From Stieleria varia (GTDB taxonomy: Bacteria > Planctomycetota > Planctomycetia > Pirellulales > Pirellulaceae): 64,000 bases of DNA. The notes beneath the pieces were generated by a model. The model did not search any database. It was given only the letters and a program-made list of their open reading frames with translations, and had not been told where the DNA came from. The DNA lies in NCBI RefSeq assembly GCF_038443385.1, contig NZ_CP151726.1, positions 3,100,001-3,164,000 of the forward strand, in the 5' to 3' direction. Position numbers and translations under genes: made by a program. Positions 26,380 through 36,507 of the stretch are shown here, piece after piece; the first letter of the stretch is position 1; every line of letters starts with the position of its first letter.

Positions 26380-27806
26380 TGCGTCGCTCCAAAACCATTG
26401 ACAACACCCGGTGAGGTTCGATCTGCGTCTGAGCGACTGGGACCTGAGCGACTGGGACCTGAGCGACTGGGACCTGAGCGATTCGAAACTGGTTCGGCAT
26501 CTGGCGACACCACCATCTGGTTCCATGTGTCACTCGTCACATCGACCCAAGCCAGCTTGTGCCTGCGTTTCCAGTCGCCCAACAATGAACGTAGTGAATT
26601 GCGATACGTTCCGTCACTTTTCCGCTCGTCCTGTTGACTCGCGTCGTCGGTGGCTAAGACGTTGTTGATCGAGCGAGGACTCAAGACGACCAAATCAAAA
26701 CGGTTTCCCAGCCGGCGAGCGACCATTTCAACCGCCGCTTGCAACGCGTCATTTGCTTGATGGCGATCAACAACCGTGGTGTCAGCAAGCATCTGCAAAA
26801 TCTCAGTGCGACTTGCCACGCCGTGTTGGCTGGCCACCAATCTTGGCGATGCGCCACTGACGCCACAGCAAACCGTGTTGCCGCGGCCGACCATTTCACA
26901 AACCATCGTCGCCGCGAGTGAAATCGCGTTTTCCACCGCGCTCGCTCCTGTCGCCATCGGATCGTCCGACATCGCATCCACCAGCAGACAGATCCGGCGA
27001 CGCACGTTCTGTTCGAACTGCCGCACCGCGGGCTCGCCCAGTCGTGCCGTCGTCCGCCAATGAATCCAACGCGGGCTGTCGCCGTTTTGCCATTCGCGAA
27101 TGCCAAAGAAGGTGCCGTCGCCGCCGCTGGAACGCGACGTGTCAACGTTCTGACCACGCTGCGCACGAGGCAATTGACGCTGCCAATTCACACGCAATGT
27201 CAACAACGCCGGATAAACCATCACCTCCAGTGGACGCTCCACTGTCTGTCGGGCTTCCAATAGCGAAAACGGAAATGTCGTCGAGATGACCGGAGTGCCG
27301 AAACGATATCGACCTCTTCGCGTGATCAAACAGCGACAAGTCGCGATCGTGGTCGATTGGGGTGCGATGAAACCGACTGCGCTGGCCAAACGCGCGATGG
27401 AGTCCTCCGATGGCCAAGACAGATCCTCCATCTCGTCTTCGACTTTAACCATCCACATCGGTAAGAAACGGCTGCGATTCTGGACCAAGTATCGCAGTGT
27501 GAAACGGCGGTCCGCAAAGATCTCCAGGGGAGTCCGCCGCGTCACGTCACCGCAATGGATGACACGCCGACTGCTGCGCCACTGGATCAGCATCACGCCG
27601 ACCAACAACCCGGCCAACACCAACAACAAGTTGAATCCGCGGATCGCGCCCCCGACCATCGCGAACAGTGCGACGAACAGAAAGTGAAACCCGAGCCGTG
27701 TCAATCGATACCGAAACCAGCGACGCAATCGTTTGGGCGTTAAATCTGGCGCAGAACTTGCGGCGTCAGGCGAGTCGACGAGACTGATTTCTGAATCTTC
27801 AGCCAT
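26376..27806 (-). CDS. DUF58 domain protein
   Basis: A 476-residue protein with two N-terminal membrane helices (FHFLFVALFAMVGGAIRGFN; LLLVLAGLLVGVMLIQW), a beta-rich middle, and the DUF58 signature near residues 230-265: FFGIREWQNGDSPRWIHWRT and LGEPAVRQFE. A vWA-like fold follows (RICLLVDAMSDD). DUF58 proteins normally work with a MoxR AAA+ ATPase and a transglutaminase. The transglutaminase is directly downstream, but no moxR gene is in the window, and the neighbour upstream is divergent. The C-terminus carries a tandem-repeat tail (SGPSRSGPSRSGPSR). The ATG at 27806 is clear. Confidence 0.92.
   Translation of the reverse strand: MAEDSEISLVDSPDAASSAPDLTPKRLRRWFRYRLTRLGFHFLFVALFAMVGGAIRGFNLLLVLAGLLVGVMLIQWRSSRRVIHCGDVTRRTPLEIFADRRFTLRYLVQNRSRFLPMWMVKVEDEMEDLSWPSEDSIARLASAVGFIAPQSTTIATCRCLITRRGRYRFGTPVISTTFPFSLLEARQTVERPLEVMVYPALLTLRVNWQRQLPRAQRGQNVDTSRSSGGDGTFFGIREWQNGDSPRWIHWRTTARLGEPAVRQFEQNVRRRICLLVDAMSDDPMATGASAVENAISLAATMVCEMVGRGNTVCCGVSGASPRLVASQHGVASRTEILQMLADTTVVDRHQANDALQAAVEMVARRLGNRFDLVVLSPRSINNVLATDDASQQDERKSDGTYRNSLRSLLGDWKRRHKLAWVDVTSDTWNQMVVSPDAEPVSNRSGPSRSGPSRSGPSRSDADRTSPGVVNGFGATQ
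26429..26488 (-). repeat. In-frame 15-bp tandem repeat (3.5 units)
   Basis: Three exact CTGAGCGACTGGGAC units and a partial fourth encode the repeated SGPSR motif near the C-terminus of the DUF58 protein. This is the same class of repeat as at 17418 and 22901. Confidence 0.9.
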
Positions 27807-27919
27807 GTCGTTGATGCTCGCCAGAGGGGATAAGAAAAGACTTGTCGAAAGAGTATCTTAACATGACCAGAGTCCGCTGAGACACACCCGCCCGCTTCAC
27901 TTTTTGCAACTTGTCATTC

Positions 27920-29143
27920 ATGCCAACCACGGATTTTTCGGTCATCGGCGGCGGAATCGTTGGATTGGCGACGGCTTGGAAACTGCAACAACGCTACTCG
28001 GACGCCCGCGTCTGCGTGCTCGAATCCGAATCCCGCGTGGGAACTCATCAAACCGGACACAATTCCGGCGTCTTGCATTCGGGCATCTACTACCAACCCG
28101 GCAGCGTCAAAGCGAGAACGTGTCGGACGGGGAAACGTCAAATGGAGTCGTTCTGTGAGGAACACGCTATCGCATGGGAACGATGTGGCAAAGTCGTTGT
28201 GGCAACCAGCCAATCTGAATTGGCGGCGCTAGACGATATCGCCCAACGCGCGGTCCAAAACGGTGTTCAGTTCGAACGGATCGATTCGGATCGCTTGCGA
28301 GAATTGGAACCCAGTGTCGCGGGGGTCGCCGCGTTGCATGTTCCTGAAACCGGCATCGTGAACTACCGGTCGGTCGCCGAAAAATTGTCCCAGTTGATCC
28401 GCGATGCGGGTGGCGAAGTCCACACGCAGTTTTCCGTCGAGCAGATCCAGATTGGTCAACACGATGTCAAACTCACGAGTCGATCGGGGGACACGCTGGA
28501 GTGCGATCAGATCGTCAACTGCGCGGGTCTGTACAGTGATCGCATTTGTCAATTGAGTGGGACCGTACCCTCGGTTCGCATCGTGCCGTTTCGTGGTGAA
28601 TACTACGACTTGATCCCCGAACGTCGTTCGCTGTGTCGAAACTTGATCTACCCCGTCCCCGATCCCTCGTTTCCTTTTCTGGGCGTTCACTTCACCCGCA
28701 TGATCGACGGTTGCGTCGAATGCGGCCCCAATGCCGTGCTGGCATTGTCACGCGGTGGTTACGGTTGGAGCAAAATCAACTTGCGTGATTTAGGTGAGAC
28801 CGTTTTCTGGATCGGATTTCGACGCTTGGCGGCACGGCACTGGCGAGCAGGCTTGGGCGAAATGCATCGCTCGATCAGCAAGGCCGCGTTTGTCAGGGCA
28901 CTGCAACGTCTGATCCCAACGTTGAAAAGCGAGGACTTGGTCAAGGGACGCGCCGGAGTGCGCGCCCAAGCCATCTCGTCCGATGGCAAACTGGTGGACG
29001 AGTTCTTGATCCAGTCCGCCGACCGAGCGACTCATGTGTTGAACGCGCCATCGCCCGGCGCGACCGCATCACTGGCGATCGCCGACACAATTGTCGATCG
29101 AGTCGCGTCACCGCCACCTCTCCCAAAGAACGAATCCACGTGA
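27920..29143 (+). CDS. lhgO: L-2-hydroxyglutarate oxidase (FAD-dependent)
   Basis: A 407-residue DAO-family flavoenzyme. The FAD-binding motif FSVIGGGIVGLATAWKLQ is at residues 6-23. TGHNSGVLHSGIYYQPGS, GIVNYRSVAEKLSQ, NCAGLYSDRI, FRGEYYDLIPE and GRAGVRAQAIS are all characteristic of LhgO. It oxidises L-2-hydroxyglutarate to 2-oxoglutarate, passing electrons to the membrane quinone pool. The ATG at 27920 follows a TTG at 27911 and fits the family start. The stop codon and last nine codons lie inside the first unit of a 56-bp tandem repeat, so the C-terminal tail PPLPKNEST may be a repeat-derived extension. Confidence 0.93.
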   Translation: MPTTDFSVIGGGIVGLATAWKLQQRYSDARVCVLESESRVGTHQTGHNSGVLHSGIYYQPGSVKARTCRTGKRQMESFCEEHAIAWERCGKVVVATSQSELAALDDIAQRAVQNGVQFERIDSDRLRELEPSVAGVAALHVPETGIVNYRSVAEKLSQLIRDAGGEVHTQFSVEQIQIGQHDVKLTSRSGDTLECDQIVNCAGLYSDRICQLSGTVPSVRIVPFRGEYYDLIPERRSLCRNLIYPVPDPSFPFLGVHFTRMIDGCVECGPNAVLALSRGGYGWSKINLRDLGETVFWIGFRRLAARHWRAGLGEMHRSISKAAFVRALQRLIPTLKSEDLVKGRAGVRAQAISSDGKLVDEFLIQSADRATHVLNAPSPGATASLAIADTIVDRVASPPPLPKNEST

Positions 29144-29266
29144 GCCTCAGGCGCTAGCCGTGGGCAGACGTCGCTCTCCCCAAGAACGAATTCACGTGAG
29201 CCTCAGGCGCTAGCCGTGGGCAGACGTCGCTCTCCCAAAGAACGAATCCACGTGAGCCTCAGGCGA
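29119..29266 (+). repeat. 56-bp tandem repeat spanning the lhgO stop codon
   Basis: Units begin at 29119, 29175 and 29231. Each has TCTCCCAAAGAACGAATCCA, then CGTGAGCCTCAGGCGCTAGC, then CGTGGGCAGACGTCGC; the third is truncated. The first unit contains the last codons and TGA of lhgO. The GTGAGCCTCAGGCGCTAGCC core is the dispersed repeat also seen near 18930 and 37090. Confidence 0.9.
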
Positions 29267-29338
29267 ATGCGAGGGTGAGGGCCTGTCTGCGCAAGTCAAC
29301 GATTGGGAATGACAAGACGTTTGGCGGGGCACGCTATC

Positions 29339-29382
29339 GACTTGGAAAGTCGAGCGACGATTGTCGTTCGACTTTCCAAGTC
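29339..29382. terminator. Bidirectional hairpin between lhgO and rseP
   Basis: GACTTGGAAAGTCGA and its complement form a 15-bp stem, extended past a one-base mismatch by CGAC/GTCG, around a GATT centre. It lies between two convergent genes and probably blocks read-through. A half copy occurs at about 14107-14135 and a diverged relative at 47660-47680, so it belongs to a dispersed family. Confidence 0.75.
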
Positions 29383-29417
29383 GAAAACGAACACCACCAA
29401 TCTCAAACAGCGAAAAA

Positions 29418-31535
29418 TTAGCCTGCAATGTCGTTGAAAATCACGAAGGCCATCAGAGCGAGGATCAGCAACACGCCGGCCAACGTCAAACGCATCTCCA
29501 GTTCTTCGTTGACCCGTTTGCCCCGGATCAATTCGGCGGTCAGGAAAACCATGTGTCCGCCGTCGAGCGCCGGGACGGGCAAGAAGTTCAGCACGGCAAG
29601 GTTCATGCTCAACATGGTCAAGAACATCAACTGTGCCGACAAGCCGCGTTTGGCTTCCATCCCAGCGACCTTGAAAATCATGATCGGGCCACCGACTTGT
29701 TTACGGCTGACCTGACCGCGGACTGCCAGTCGCAAAAATCGGAACACGTCGCCCATCCGTCGCTTGGCTTCCCGAAATCCCAACCCGATGGCTTGACCCA
29801 TCGATGATGCAGTTTGAACGCGTTCGAACCCGGTGAATCCGATTCCACGCTCGAATCGAAAACGTTCATCAACGCCCAATTTGACGACCGATTCGACGAT
29901 CGTTCCGTCCTTTGCCGATTTAGCAAACACACGAAACCGCGCATCGGCCGGCAGGAATTGCAACGCATCCGAAAAATTGGCAACGTTGTTCTCAGCAGAA
30001 AACTCCCAACCTTCACGCAACTGTTGCAGCAGCCCTGCGTAGATGTCGTCTTGCAAATTGCTGGGGATGTCTTCGTCGGTCCACAGCAAGCGGACTTCTT
30101 GGATCTTGTCTCCGGGGCTGAGCGGCTGGTTGTTTTCGACATCGTCTGCCAAACGCGACGAATCAAACGCAGCGACTTCAGGCAAAATATCGAATGCAAA
30201 ACCATACGCGTTCACCGCAGCTTGACCGGCGGCTCCCGACGTCGGCGAAAGAGTTTGCATCATGTCCGACGGCTGGATCGTCACGTCCACCGTCTCTTCG
30301 CCGCGTTTGAGCGAAAGCTTTACCGGTTGCTCGGTCGCTAAACGCAACAACAATGATTCCGCATCGATGTCGGTTTCGCCATCGACGCTTGTGATCACAT
30401 CGCCAACTTGCATGCCGGCTTTCTCTGCCGGACCATCTTTTATCAATGCCATCACAGGGCCGGCGGCAAAACGGATCCCCGACCACGTGCTCGGCTGCGG
30501 CGGCATCTCGACCGTGTGCTGCGAACCATCCGCACGCCGCAGTTCCAATGTGATCGTCTTGTCCGGATGGGTGTACATGTAATCGAACAACTTGGACCCG
30601 GGGACCAGTGCCTCCTCGTTGATCTTGTTGCCATCAAAGCCCACGATGGAAGCGCCCGCATCGCTGTCCGTCAACACCGTGGCGGCGATGCTGTTGGGTG
30701 TCGCAACGGTTTCTTCGGACAACGTCGTGGACGTTGCACTGGTGATCCCGATCATCCGCATGCCGTTGCCCGCCGGGTGCGCCGTCGTATCGAGTTGAAA
30801 CTCGTGATCGCCGTCGTCGTATTTCACCGTGACATCGATCGGTGAATCCGGATGCTCCAAACTCCCATGCAGGATGGCCGATCGCATTTCACGAAAATGC
30901 ATTTCGTTGTCGTTGAGTCCGTCCACGGCGACGACTTGCCCGCCCGGCTGCACGCCTGCTTGCCAAGCCGGTCCGCCGGGTGAAACCCCGCCGATCACCG
31001 ATGGTGTATAGGGAACGCCGGTGCCAAACGCGATCGCGGCAAACATGATCCCGGTGATCACGTTCATGACCACGCCGGCGCTGATGATGATCATCCGCTG
31101 CCAAACTTTTTTGGCCGGATAGCTGCGCGGGTCCAACTCCACCGGTTCGTCGTCTTCTTCCGAACCGCCCGAAAGTCGAATTCGCTCGGCTTCCTCCTCC
31201 GCTTTGCGCGGATCGTCGTCCTGACCAAGCATCTTGACATAGCCTCCCAATGGGATGATGCCGATGCCGTATTCGGTTTCACCATAAGTGAACTTGCCGA
31301 GCGTCCGCGGAAACTTGATCGGACCGATTTTGATCGGCACGTCAAACCCGACGTAAAACTTCTCGCATTTCACGCCAAAGGTCTTCGCAGCCAGGAAGTG
31401 TCCCAGTTCGTGGACAAAGATCACGAATCCGATCCCCAACGCCACGCGAGTCCACAATAGGACTTGCGACCAAATCACATAGGCAATGCCATCTGGTTCG
31501 GCGGCGGCCAACAACAATCCGAAAGAATCAGTCAT
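29418..31535 (-). CDS. rseP: RIP/site-2 metalloprotease, RseP-like
   Basis: A 705-residue inner-membrane zinc protease. The HExxH site HELGHF is at residues 42-47 in the first membrane helix (GIGFVIFVHELGHFLAA). The second motif NFLPVPALDGGH is near 650-661. Two PDZ domains lie between (GGVSPGGPAWQAGVQPGGQV and ALIKDGPAEKAGMQVGDVIT). RseP cleaves membrane-anchored anti-sigma factors and signal peptides. The protein is longer than the E. coli enzyme (about 450 residues) because of an acidic insertion near residue 110 and extra periplasmic sequence. The ATG at 31535 is 40 bp after the dxr stop, so the two form an operon. Confidence 0.95.
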   Translation of the reverse strand: MTDSFGLLLAAAEPDGIAYVIWSQVLLWTRVALGIGFVIFVHELGHFLAAKTFGVKCEKFYVGFDVPIKIGPIKFPRTLGKFTYGETEYGIGIIPLGGYVKMLGQDDDPRKAEEEAERIRLSGGSEEDDEPVELDPRSYPAKKVWQRMIIISAGVVMNVITGIMFAAIAFGTGVPYTPSVIGGVSPGGPAWQAGVQPGGQVVAVDGLNDNEMHFREMRSAILHGSLEHPDSPIDVTVKYDDGDHEFQLDTTAHPAGNGMRMIGITSATSTTLSEETVATPNSIAATVLTDSDAGASIVGFDGNKINEEALVPGSKLFDYMYTHPDKTITLELRRADGSQHTVEMPPQPSTWSGIRFAAGPVMALIKDGPAEKAGMQVGDVITSVDGETDIDAESLLLRLATEQPVKLSLKRGEETVDVTIQPSDMMQTLSPTSGAAGQAAVNAYGFAFDILPEVAAFDSSRLADDVENNQPLSPGDKIQEVRLLWTDEDIPSNLQDDIYAGLLQQLREGWEFSAENNVANFSDALQFLPADARFRVFAKSAKDGTIVESVVKLGVDERFRFERGIGFTGFERVQTASSMGQAIGLGFREAKRRMGDVFRFLRLAVRGQVSRKQVGGPIMIFKVAGMEAKRGLSAQLMFLTMLSMNLAVLNFLPVPALDGGHMVFLTAELIRGKRVNEELEMRLTLAGVLLILALMAFVIFNDIAG

Positions 31536-31574
31536 GAGTGGGGAATCGGGGTAATGTGTCAGGGTTTGGGGCAA

Positions 31575-32978
31575 TCAGGTGGATGCCGCACAGCAACGCT
31601 GGGCTTCGTCGCGAGCCCAACGGTCCAGTTCCAACAGCCGGCTCAGTGTCGGTGTGGACTCAAAATTATGATGGTTCAGGACGGTTTGGCACACCTGGGC
31701 GATGTCAGTAAAGCGGATTTGGCCGTCTAAAAACAGGGCGACCGCACATTCGTTGGCCGCATTGACCACCGCACCCGCGGTCCCGCCCACTCGCGCGACT
31801 TCGAATCCTAGCCTCAACGCAGGAAATCGCTCCAAGTCCGCCGGCATCAACTGTAGGTCCCAACGCTGAGCCCGGTCCAGTGACGGCGCGATTCCGGGCA
31901 ATCTGCGGGGGTGGGTCAACGCTAGCTGAATAGGCATTCTCATGTCGGGGGGGCTAAGCTGTGCGATCACCGATCCGTCCGTGAATTCAACCATCGAGTG
32001 AATGATCGATTGAGGATGAACCACGACCTCGATCGCTTCGGCCGGCAAATCGAACAGCCAACGCGCCTCGATGATCTCCAAGGCCTTGTTCATCATTGTG
32101 GCGGAGTCAATCGAAATCTTGCGGCCCATGTCCCATGTGGGGTGAGCGAGCGCGGATTCCGGGGTCGCGTCACGCATCTGCTGCACGGTGGCTTCGCGAA
32201 ACGGACCACCGCTGGCGGTCAAAATCAGTTTTTTTACTGCGGACGGGTGGGAGGCGATGCACTGGAAAATTGCCGAATGCTCACTGTCCACCGGCAGAAT
32301 CTCCGCCCCGCTGGCACTCTTGCGGCCTTCATTGAGCGACTCAGCGACCAGCGAACCGGCCACGACCAGCGTCTCTTTGTTCGCCAAAGCCACTCGTTTG
32401 CCGTGCTCGATGGCCGCCAGCGTGCTTTCCAAACCCGCCCGGCCGACAATTGCTGCCACCACAGTATCAACGGCCGGTTCCGACGCGACCTTGACCAGTG
32501 CGTCTGGGCCGGTCAGGACTTGGTGTTTGGGCTCCGAATCGCGTTCCGCGTGCGCCGACTGCCAGCACGCGGCCGCTTCCGGCTCCGACATCACCAGACG
32601 CGTGTCCGGAGAGCCCATCGCGACCAGCTCCCGCGCTAATTTGTCCACATTGGTGTGCCCGGACGCCGCCCACAGCCGCCAATCGCACTGCGAATCGGTG
32701 GCTTGCAAGTGTTTCAGGACGTCCAGCGTCGCGGTCCCAATGCTGCCGGTCGCCCCTAGAACCGCGACGTTACAGGACGTTCGCTGCAAATCCAAATCGC
32801 CAGCGGACAGCGAATCGCGTGCGGTCGACGTCGGACGGTTGGCTGGCGATGGGGTCACAGTGGCGATAGTAGAGACGGGGCTAAAATGGGGACGGGTAAT
32901 AGGTTGCGATGGAATACGGTTTGCGGTGCTTTGGTGGGAGACTGTCAGCGGGTCGCTATGATGAACGATCCCGACCAT
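31575..32978 (-). CDS. dxr: 1-deoxy-D-xylulose 5-phosphate reductoisomerase
   Basis: A cytosolic NADPH-dependent enzyme of the MEP isoprenoid pathway, converting DXP to MEP. It has the NADPH motif VAVLGATGSIGTATLDVL, the hinge NKETLVVAG, the metal-binding region LPVDSEHSAIFQCI, LTASGGPFREA, and WDMGRKISIDSATMMNK. As drawn from the ATG at 32978 it is 467 residues with about 70 residues before the NADPH motif, far more than the 5-10 usual in the family. A start nearer 32790, at a GTG or TTG, is therefore likely. rseP follows 40 bp downstream on the same strand, an arrangement common in bacteria. Confidence 0.92.
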   Translation of the reverse strand: MVGIVHHSDPLTVSHQSTANRIPSQPITRPHFSPVSTIATVTPSPANRPTSTARDSLSAGDLDLQRTSCNVAVLGATGSIGTATLDVLKHLQATDSQCDWRLWAASGHTNVDKLARELVAMGSPDTRLVMSEPEAAACWQSAHAERDSEPKHQVLTGPDALVKVASEPAVDTVVAAIVGRAGLESTLAAIEHGKRVALANKETLVVAGSLVAESLNEGRKSASGAEILPVDSEHSAIFQCIASHPSAVKKLILTASGGPFREATVQQMRDATPESALAHPTWDMGRKISIDSATMMNKALEIIEARWLFDLPAEAIEVVVHPQSIIHSMVEFTDGSVIAQLSPPDMRMPIQLALTHPRRLPGIAPSLDRAQRWDLQLMPADLERFPALRLGFEVARVGGTAGAVVNAANECAVALFLDGQIRFTDIAQVCQTVLNHHNFESTPTLSRLLELDRWARDEAQRCCAAST

Positions 32979-33181
32979 TGTTACGACCCGCCCGAAACTT
33001 GTGCTGCAAAGCGATCGGGTTGCCCTGTTTGCTGGCGACCCCAAGAATGCTGAACGACACTGGGCATCAATCCTGGGTATCAATTCCAGAGCATCCATCC
33101 CGGGAATTTGATCCCAATCCTGCAAGTCACGGCAGATCCCTCGGGACACCGATTATCAGACGCCAACCTACAGAGTAATAG

Positions 33182-35269
33182 ATGAGCGACGATCAGCGAA
33201 AGAAAGATTCCAACCGGGGCGAGGGCAAAGGCAACGAAACGCGTGGCAGTGGCAGCGTCGTGTTCGTCCTAATCGCCGTCGTCTGTGCGATCGTCGCCAG
33301 CGCGTTTTTGATGGGAAATAACACCAATCGAATCCGCTATCCCGACCTGGAACGCCTGCTGCGAGAACACGCCGAGACGCTGGCGTCGTCCAATCCGACG
33401 AATCGGCCCAAGATCGAAACCGCCTCGACCCAAGATCCCGCCGTCGTGGTCGAGTATTCCGATCTGCAGTCCGTCTTGTTGGGCGACGAGACGATCACGG
33501 GCACCGTGATGTATCGCAAACTGGGCACCGCTGGAAAAGACCGCTCGAACGCTGAGAACGTGCCGAAGTTGGTAAAATTTTCCACGATCCGAGTCCGTAA
33601 CGACGCCCAAGACGCGTCGCTGAACAAGCTGCTGATCGATTCCGGGGTCCAATGGGACAACGCACGCCCCAACCGCTGGCTGGCCGATCATTGGCTGGAA
33701 TTGATGATGGTCGCCGCAGTGATCCTGCTGGGCGTGATCATGCTGCGCCGAATCGGCGGGATGGGCTCGCCCATGTCGTTCTCTCGCAGTCGCGGAAAAT
33801 TGCACGGCCAAGAGGACTTGTCGATCTCCTTCGAAGACGCTGCGGGGATCGACGAAGCCGTGGAGGAGGTCCGCGAAGTCGTCGACTTTCTCAAGAACAG
33901 CGAGAAATACCAAGCGCTCGGCGGACGTATCCCCAAAGGCGTGTTGCTCGTCGGGCCTCCCGGAACGGGCAAGACGTTGTTGGCCAAAGCGATCGCGGGC
34001 GAAGCCGGTGTGCCGTTCTTTAGCCTCTCCGGCAGCGACTTTGTCGAAATGTTCGTCGGCGTCGGTGCCGCGCGTGTCCGAGACATGTTCCAACAAGCCG
34101 TCAGTCGCGCACCGTGCATCATCTTCATCGACGAACTCGACGCGCTCGGAAAGAGCCGTAGTGGATCGGTGGTCGGCGGTCACGACGAACGCGAACAAAC
34201 ACTCAACGCGTTGTTGGTCGAAATGGACGGTTTCGATTCCAACTCCGGCGTCATCGTCATCGCAGCAACCAACCGACCGGAGACCCTCGACGCAGCTTTG
34301 TTGCGACCGGGACGTTTTGACCGTCACGTGCTGGTGGATCGACCCGACGTCGCCGGACGCGAAGCGATCTTGAAGGTTCACGTGCGCTCGGTTCGCTTGG
34401 CCGACGACGTCGATCTGCGGCACATCGCATCGATCACCAGCGGATTCGTCGGCGCGGACTTGGCCAACCTGGTCAACGAAGCCGCTTTGTTGGCAGCGCG
34501 TGGCGACAAGACCAGCGTGTCGACCCAAGAGTTCGACGAAGCCGTCGAGCGTGTGACGGCTGGCTTGGAAAAGAAAAACCGCGTGATGAACGAAGACGAG
34601 AAAATTCGCGTCGCGTATCACGAAGCCGGCCACGCCTTGGTCGCGGCCGCTTTGCCCAACACCGACCCGGTTCATAAGGTCAGCATCATCCCACGTGGCA
34701 TCGCGGCACTCGGTTACACGATGCAGCGTCCCGAATCCGAACGGTACTTGATGACCAAGACGGAACTGGAAAGCCGCATGAAGGTCTTGCTGGCCGGAAC
34801 GCTGACCGAAGAAATGATCTTCCAGGACATCAGCACTGGTGCCCAGAATGACTTGGAACGATGCAGCGAGATCGCTCGCAGCATGGTGATGGATTACGGG
34901 ATGAGCCGTCTGGGACGCTTGAATTTCCGTCGCAGCACGCGGTCACCGTTCTTGGCCGGCGGCGGAGGCAACGAGTACCAGTTCAGCTACGGTGCCGAAA
35001 CGGCCAAGATGATCGACAAAGAAGTCGCGAGGATCGTCGAAGACGCATTGACACAGACACGCGAGATCCTGTCACAACGTCGCGAGGTGCTGGAAGCCGT
35101 AACGCAAAGGTTGTTGGAAGTCGAAGCGATCGACAACACGGAGTTGAACCGATTGATCCAACAACACACCGGCGGTCCTTGGCTGGTTCCCGGAACCGTC
35201 ACGGAAAAACCGCGAGCACAAATCCGCACCGACGAAACCGACGCCCAACGCAACGCCAGTGCAACCTGA
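33182..35269 (+). CDS. ftsH: ATP-dependent zinc metalloprotease FtsH
   Basis: A 695-residue membrane-anchored AAA+ protease that degrades membrane and short-lived regulatory proteins. TM1 is [20 protein letters not shown] (about 26-45) and TM2 [16 protein letters not shown] (about 172-188). Walker A GPPGTGKT is near 257-264, Walker [12 protein letters not shown], the [23 protein letters not shown], and the zinc site HEAGH near 480-484. The periplasmic loop between the TMs is longer than in E. coli FtsH. The ATG at 33182 follows the stop TAATAG region; no good ribosome-binding site is seen. The gene is divergent from dxr. Confidence 0.96.
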   Translation: MSDDQRKKDSNRGEGKGNETRGSGSVVFVLIAVVCAIVASAFLMGNNTNRIRYPDLERLLREHAETLASSNPTNRPKIETASTQDPAVVVEYSDLQSVLLGDETITGTVMYRKLGTAGKDRSNAENVPKLVKFSTIRVRNDAQDASLNKLLIDSGVQWDNARPNRWLADHWLELMMVAAVILLGVIMLRRIGGMGSPMSFSRSRGKLHGQEDLSISFEDAAGIDEAVEEVREVVDFLKNSEKYQALGGRIPKGVLLVGPPGTGKTLLAKAIAGEAGVPFFSLSGSDFVEMFVGVGAARVRDMFQQAVSRAPCIIFIDELDALGKSRSGSVVGGHDEREQTLNALLVEMDGFDSNSGVIVIAATNRPETLDAALLRPGRFDRHVLVDRPDVAGREAILKVHVRSVRLADDVDLRHIASITSGFVGADLANLVNEAALLAARGDKTSVSTQEFDEAVERVTAGLEKKNRVMNEDEKIRVAYHEAGHALVAAALPNTDPVHKVSIIPRGIAALGYTMQRPESERYLMTKTELESRMKVLLAGTLTEEMIFQDISTGAQNDLERCSEIARSMVMDYGMSRLGRLNFRRSTRSPFLAGGGGNEYQFSYGAETAKMIDKEVARIVEDALTQTREILSQRREVLEAVTQRLLEVEAIDNTELNRLIQQHTGGPWLVPGTVTEKPRAQIRTDETDAQRNASAT

Positions 35270-36507
35270 CCATCGTAGGTCATGCTGTGCATGACGAAGT
35301 AGAAGTAGGTCATGCTGTGCATGACGAAATACGCTAGCGTCAAGGAGGGACTCAGCACAAAAAAAGATCCATGCAGGGATTCGCTGCGTGAATGGGACGT
35401 AGGGAGCGAGGATTTGCTTCGCCGCTTAATCGCACTTGCAGAAGAGGCCAGCGGCCAATCGCCACGCATCGACCCGTCGTGACATGGCGGTCGTGGCATC
35501 GTCGCCTGGCTGTGTCGTCGATCGAGCATCTGAGCCCGAACCTCTCAATTCCGATGGCTCTGGTGTGCGGTTACCCAGCTCTGAGGTTGGAACGAAAAAG
35601 CCAACCGTCGAAATCCCAATCAGGCAGGCTGTGACAGAGAACAAATAGACATTCGAAAATAAGGCGATTGAAAAAAAGAGTGCCGTGCCGACGACGGAAG
35701 CCCAACGTGCGGGCAGCAATCAGAATCCGAGTCCCCCCCAACGTTTCGGTCAGAATGACCATTCTGCTGTACCAAGTTGCCATCAATCTCAACGTCTCGA
35801 CCTCGAAATGGGAGCGAAAGCCATTGAACATCCAATGATCGCGATCGACAAAATAGATGTCATATAAAACATCGCCGGACCAATAATGACCGTTGTTACC
35901 GGCCTCGCTGCGGTCGTAGTTCTCGCCTTTTTAGGGCCGGAATGTGGTCGTGTTAGAGCGTGATTGTTACACCGTGAATTCGGTACACGTTCTCCCGCCC
36001 TCGCAGCCTGTACCTCGCCCCTTTTCAAACGCGTTGCACGTAAATGGCAGGGCACATGGGTGGTCTTTCTCGCCCACTGTTCTTCTCATGCGAACTCGGG
36101 GGAGCTATGGTGACGCGATGGATTTTTGCTTCCACAATTCAACGCGACTAACAGCTCGCCTTGCTCAAATGTTCCCCCTGTCGCCTGTCCAGGCAACTCT
36201 CGCGCATCTCAAGGCAGCCTTCCACGGCACGTCGCTCAATCCGATCGCCGCTTTTCAAGCCCACACGCAGAGCTTCTTCATCTGAGCTTCTTCATCTGAG
36301 CGGCTACCCAAGCGATCACCCAGTGCGTGGGGCAAATCCATCCGCCAACCGGCGGTCGACACGGTAGCTCAGCGGTAACACTCGGGCTTTGTTCACCACT
36401 GCATCATCGTCGACTGTCCGAATTGATGTCGCAAGATCGGGGAACGAAGTCTTCGTTTCCATCGAGCAACACAACACGACGATTGAATGACGGCAAGACG
36501 CTCCTAA
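35270..36507. other. 1.2-kb gene-poor region after ftsH
   Basis: No convincing intact gene. 35275-35298 and 35305-35328 are two copies of a 24-bp sequence (GTAGGTCATGCTGTGCATGACGAA without its first bases) with the dyad GTCATGC-TGT-GCATGAC. Minus-strand hydrophobic stretches in different frames (GPAMFYMTSILSIAIIGCSM near 35840-35880; VGTALFFSIALFSNVYLFSV near 35640-35690) may be a decayed membrane-protein gene. Near 36270 AGCTTCTTCATCTG is tandemly duplicated. The base composition is less GC-rich than the flanks. The region borders the transposase relic at 36508. Confidence 0.5.
35275..35328. repeat. Two direct copies of a short dyad repeat
   Basis: The 24-bp unit containing GGTCATGCTGTGCATGACG is repeated exactly with 30-bp spacing just after the ftsH stop. 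Each unit can form a 7-bp stem with a 3-nt loop. It may serve as the ftsH terminator, or be one more dispersed palindrome. Confidence 0.75.

Noticed and set aside
33269-34675. Minus-strand open frame of 468 codons
   Set aside because: It is antisense to ftsH and reflects codon bias; no family motifs.
35944-36285. Plus-strand open frame of 113 codons
   Set aside because: No recognisable sequence, weak start, low-complexity composition; likely chance.
36351-36420. tRNA-like stretch with GTAGCTCAGCGGTA and 7-bp complementary ends (CGGTCGA/TCGACTG)
   Set aside because: The D-arm-like sequence is suggestive, but no anticodon stem or T-arm (GGTTCGAATCC type) can be formed, so it is not called as a tRNA.
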